Shown: positions 14,305 to 14,452 of the stretch, in pieces
Position numbering within the stretch: position 1 is the stretch's first letter
How the letters are laid out: every line of letters begins with the position of its first letter
Source of the DNA: Wenzhouxiangellaceae bacterium
Lineage (GTDB): Bacteria; Pseudomonadota; Gammaproteobacteria; Xanthomonadales; Wenzhouxiangellaceae
NCBI GenBank assembly: GCA_023258355.1
Contig: JALQZL010000030.1
Coordinates: 1-14,452, forward strand
Length of the DNA stretch: 14,452 nt
Direction of reading: 5' to 3'
The notes under the pieces: generated by a model
The model's input: only the letters and a program-made list of their open reading frames with translations
What the model was told of the DNA's origin: nothing
Databases searched by the model: none
Program-made: the position numbers and the translations under genes

Positions 14305-14452
14305 TCATGCATCGAGGCCCGACAGCGCTTCTGAAGTCACCAAAAAGACCCCATCTCCGCCCTGACTGAATGTCAGCCAGGTCATTTCCAGCTGCCGCTC
14401 TAGGCACCACCGATCCCAGGCCTCTGCCGCCTCACCCACCTCGCAGACCAAG
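14305..14452 (-). CDS. C-terminal end of an unrecognised protein (cut by window edge)
   Basis: An open minus-strand frame enters at the right edge and ends at a TGA at 14305-14307, giving 49 visible residues, among them WDRWCLERQLEMTWLTFSQG and a final SEALSGLDA. Amino-acid composition and the lack of stops look like coding sequence, and the etfB start follows 58 bases later on the same strand. No family is recognised from this fragment. Whether it shares a transcript with etfBA cannot be told. Confidence 0.5.
   Translation of the reverse strand, partial: LVCEVGEAAEAWDRWCLERQLEMTWLTFSQGGDGVFLVTSEALSGLDA

Noticed and set aside
1..14452. Search by eye for CRISPR repeats, IS ends, tRNA or rRNA genes, or a defence or phage system
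   Set aside because: None seen. The window is filled with recognisable metabolic, membrane and regulatory genes, so no wholly new multi-gene system is claimed.

Overview
The window looks like a chromosomal segment from a member of the Pseudomonadota, most likely a beta- or gammaproteobacterium. This is inferred from family resemblance: the fused mutase has the layout and signature runs I associate with betaproteobacterial IcmF, the ArsR-type regulator is of the BigR/SqrR kind, and there is a classical Fur box. No rRNA, tRNA, mobile element or CRISPR array is visible. Coding density is very high, with several start/stop overlaps. No database search was possible, so names rest on recognised motifs.

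Layout. (1) Bases 1-3272, minus strand: icmF, the adenosylcobalamin-dependent isobutyryl-CoA mutase fused to its G-protein chaperone, cut by the left edge so its last few dozen residues are missing. (2) Bases 3296-4002, plus strand: a two-cysteine BigR/SqrR-type sulfur-responsive repressor, then a 67-residue DUF2892 (YgaP-type) membrane protein with its own promoter overlapped by a 9-base direct repeat. (3) Bases 4003-4186: a leader with two strong hairpins. (4) Bases 4187-10232, plus strand: a tightly packed operon of leucine dehydrogenase, isovaleryl-CoA dehydrogenase, acetyl-CoA acetyltransferase, HMG-CoA lyase, an HSD10-type 3-hydroxyacyl-CoA dehydrogenase and an MscS-type channel. (5) Bases 10229-12202, minus strand: acetoacetyl-CoA synthetase, ending in a 4-base tail-to-tail overlap with the channel gene. 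(6) A divergent intergenic region with a near-perfect Fur box, then a small DUF2061 membrane protein on the plus strand. (7) Bases 12544-14246, minus strand: etfB-etfA. (8) The C-terminal end of an unrecognised minus-strand gene at the right edge.

How the genes fit together: this is a branched-chain amino acid catabolic island. Leucine dehydrogenase makes the 2-oxo acids (not included: the oxo-acid dehydrogenase). Isovaleryl-CoA dehydrogenase oxidises isovaleryl-CoA and passes electrons to EtfAB. HMG-CoA lyase releases acetyl-CoA and acetoacetate; acetoacetyl-CoA synthetase and the thiolase turn acetoacetate into two acetyl-CoA. The HSD10-type dehydrogenase together with a thiolase fits isoleucine breakdown, and IcmF fits valine-derived isobutyryl-CoA (to butyryl-CoA). 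Methylcrotonyl-CoA carboxylase and methylglutaconyl-CoA hydratase, needed to complete leucine degradation, are absent from this window. The enzymes are known families; the less ordinary signals are regulatory: the sulfide-type regulator with an operator-like repeat, the structured leader before leucine dehydrogenase, and the Fur box beside acetoacetyl-CoA synthetase and DUF2061.
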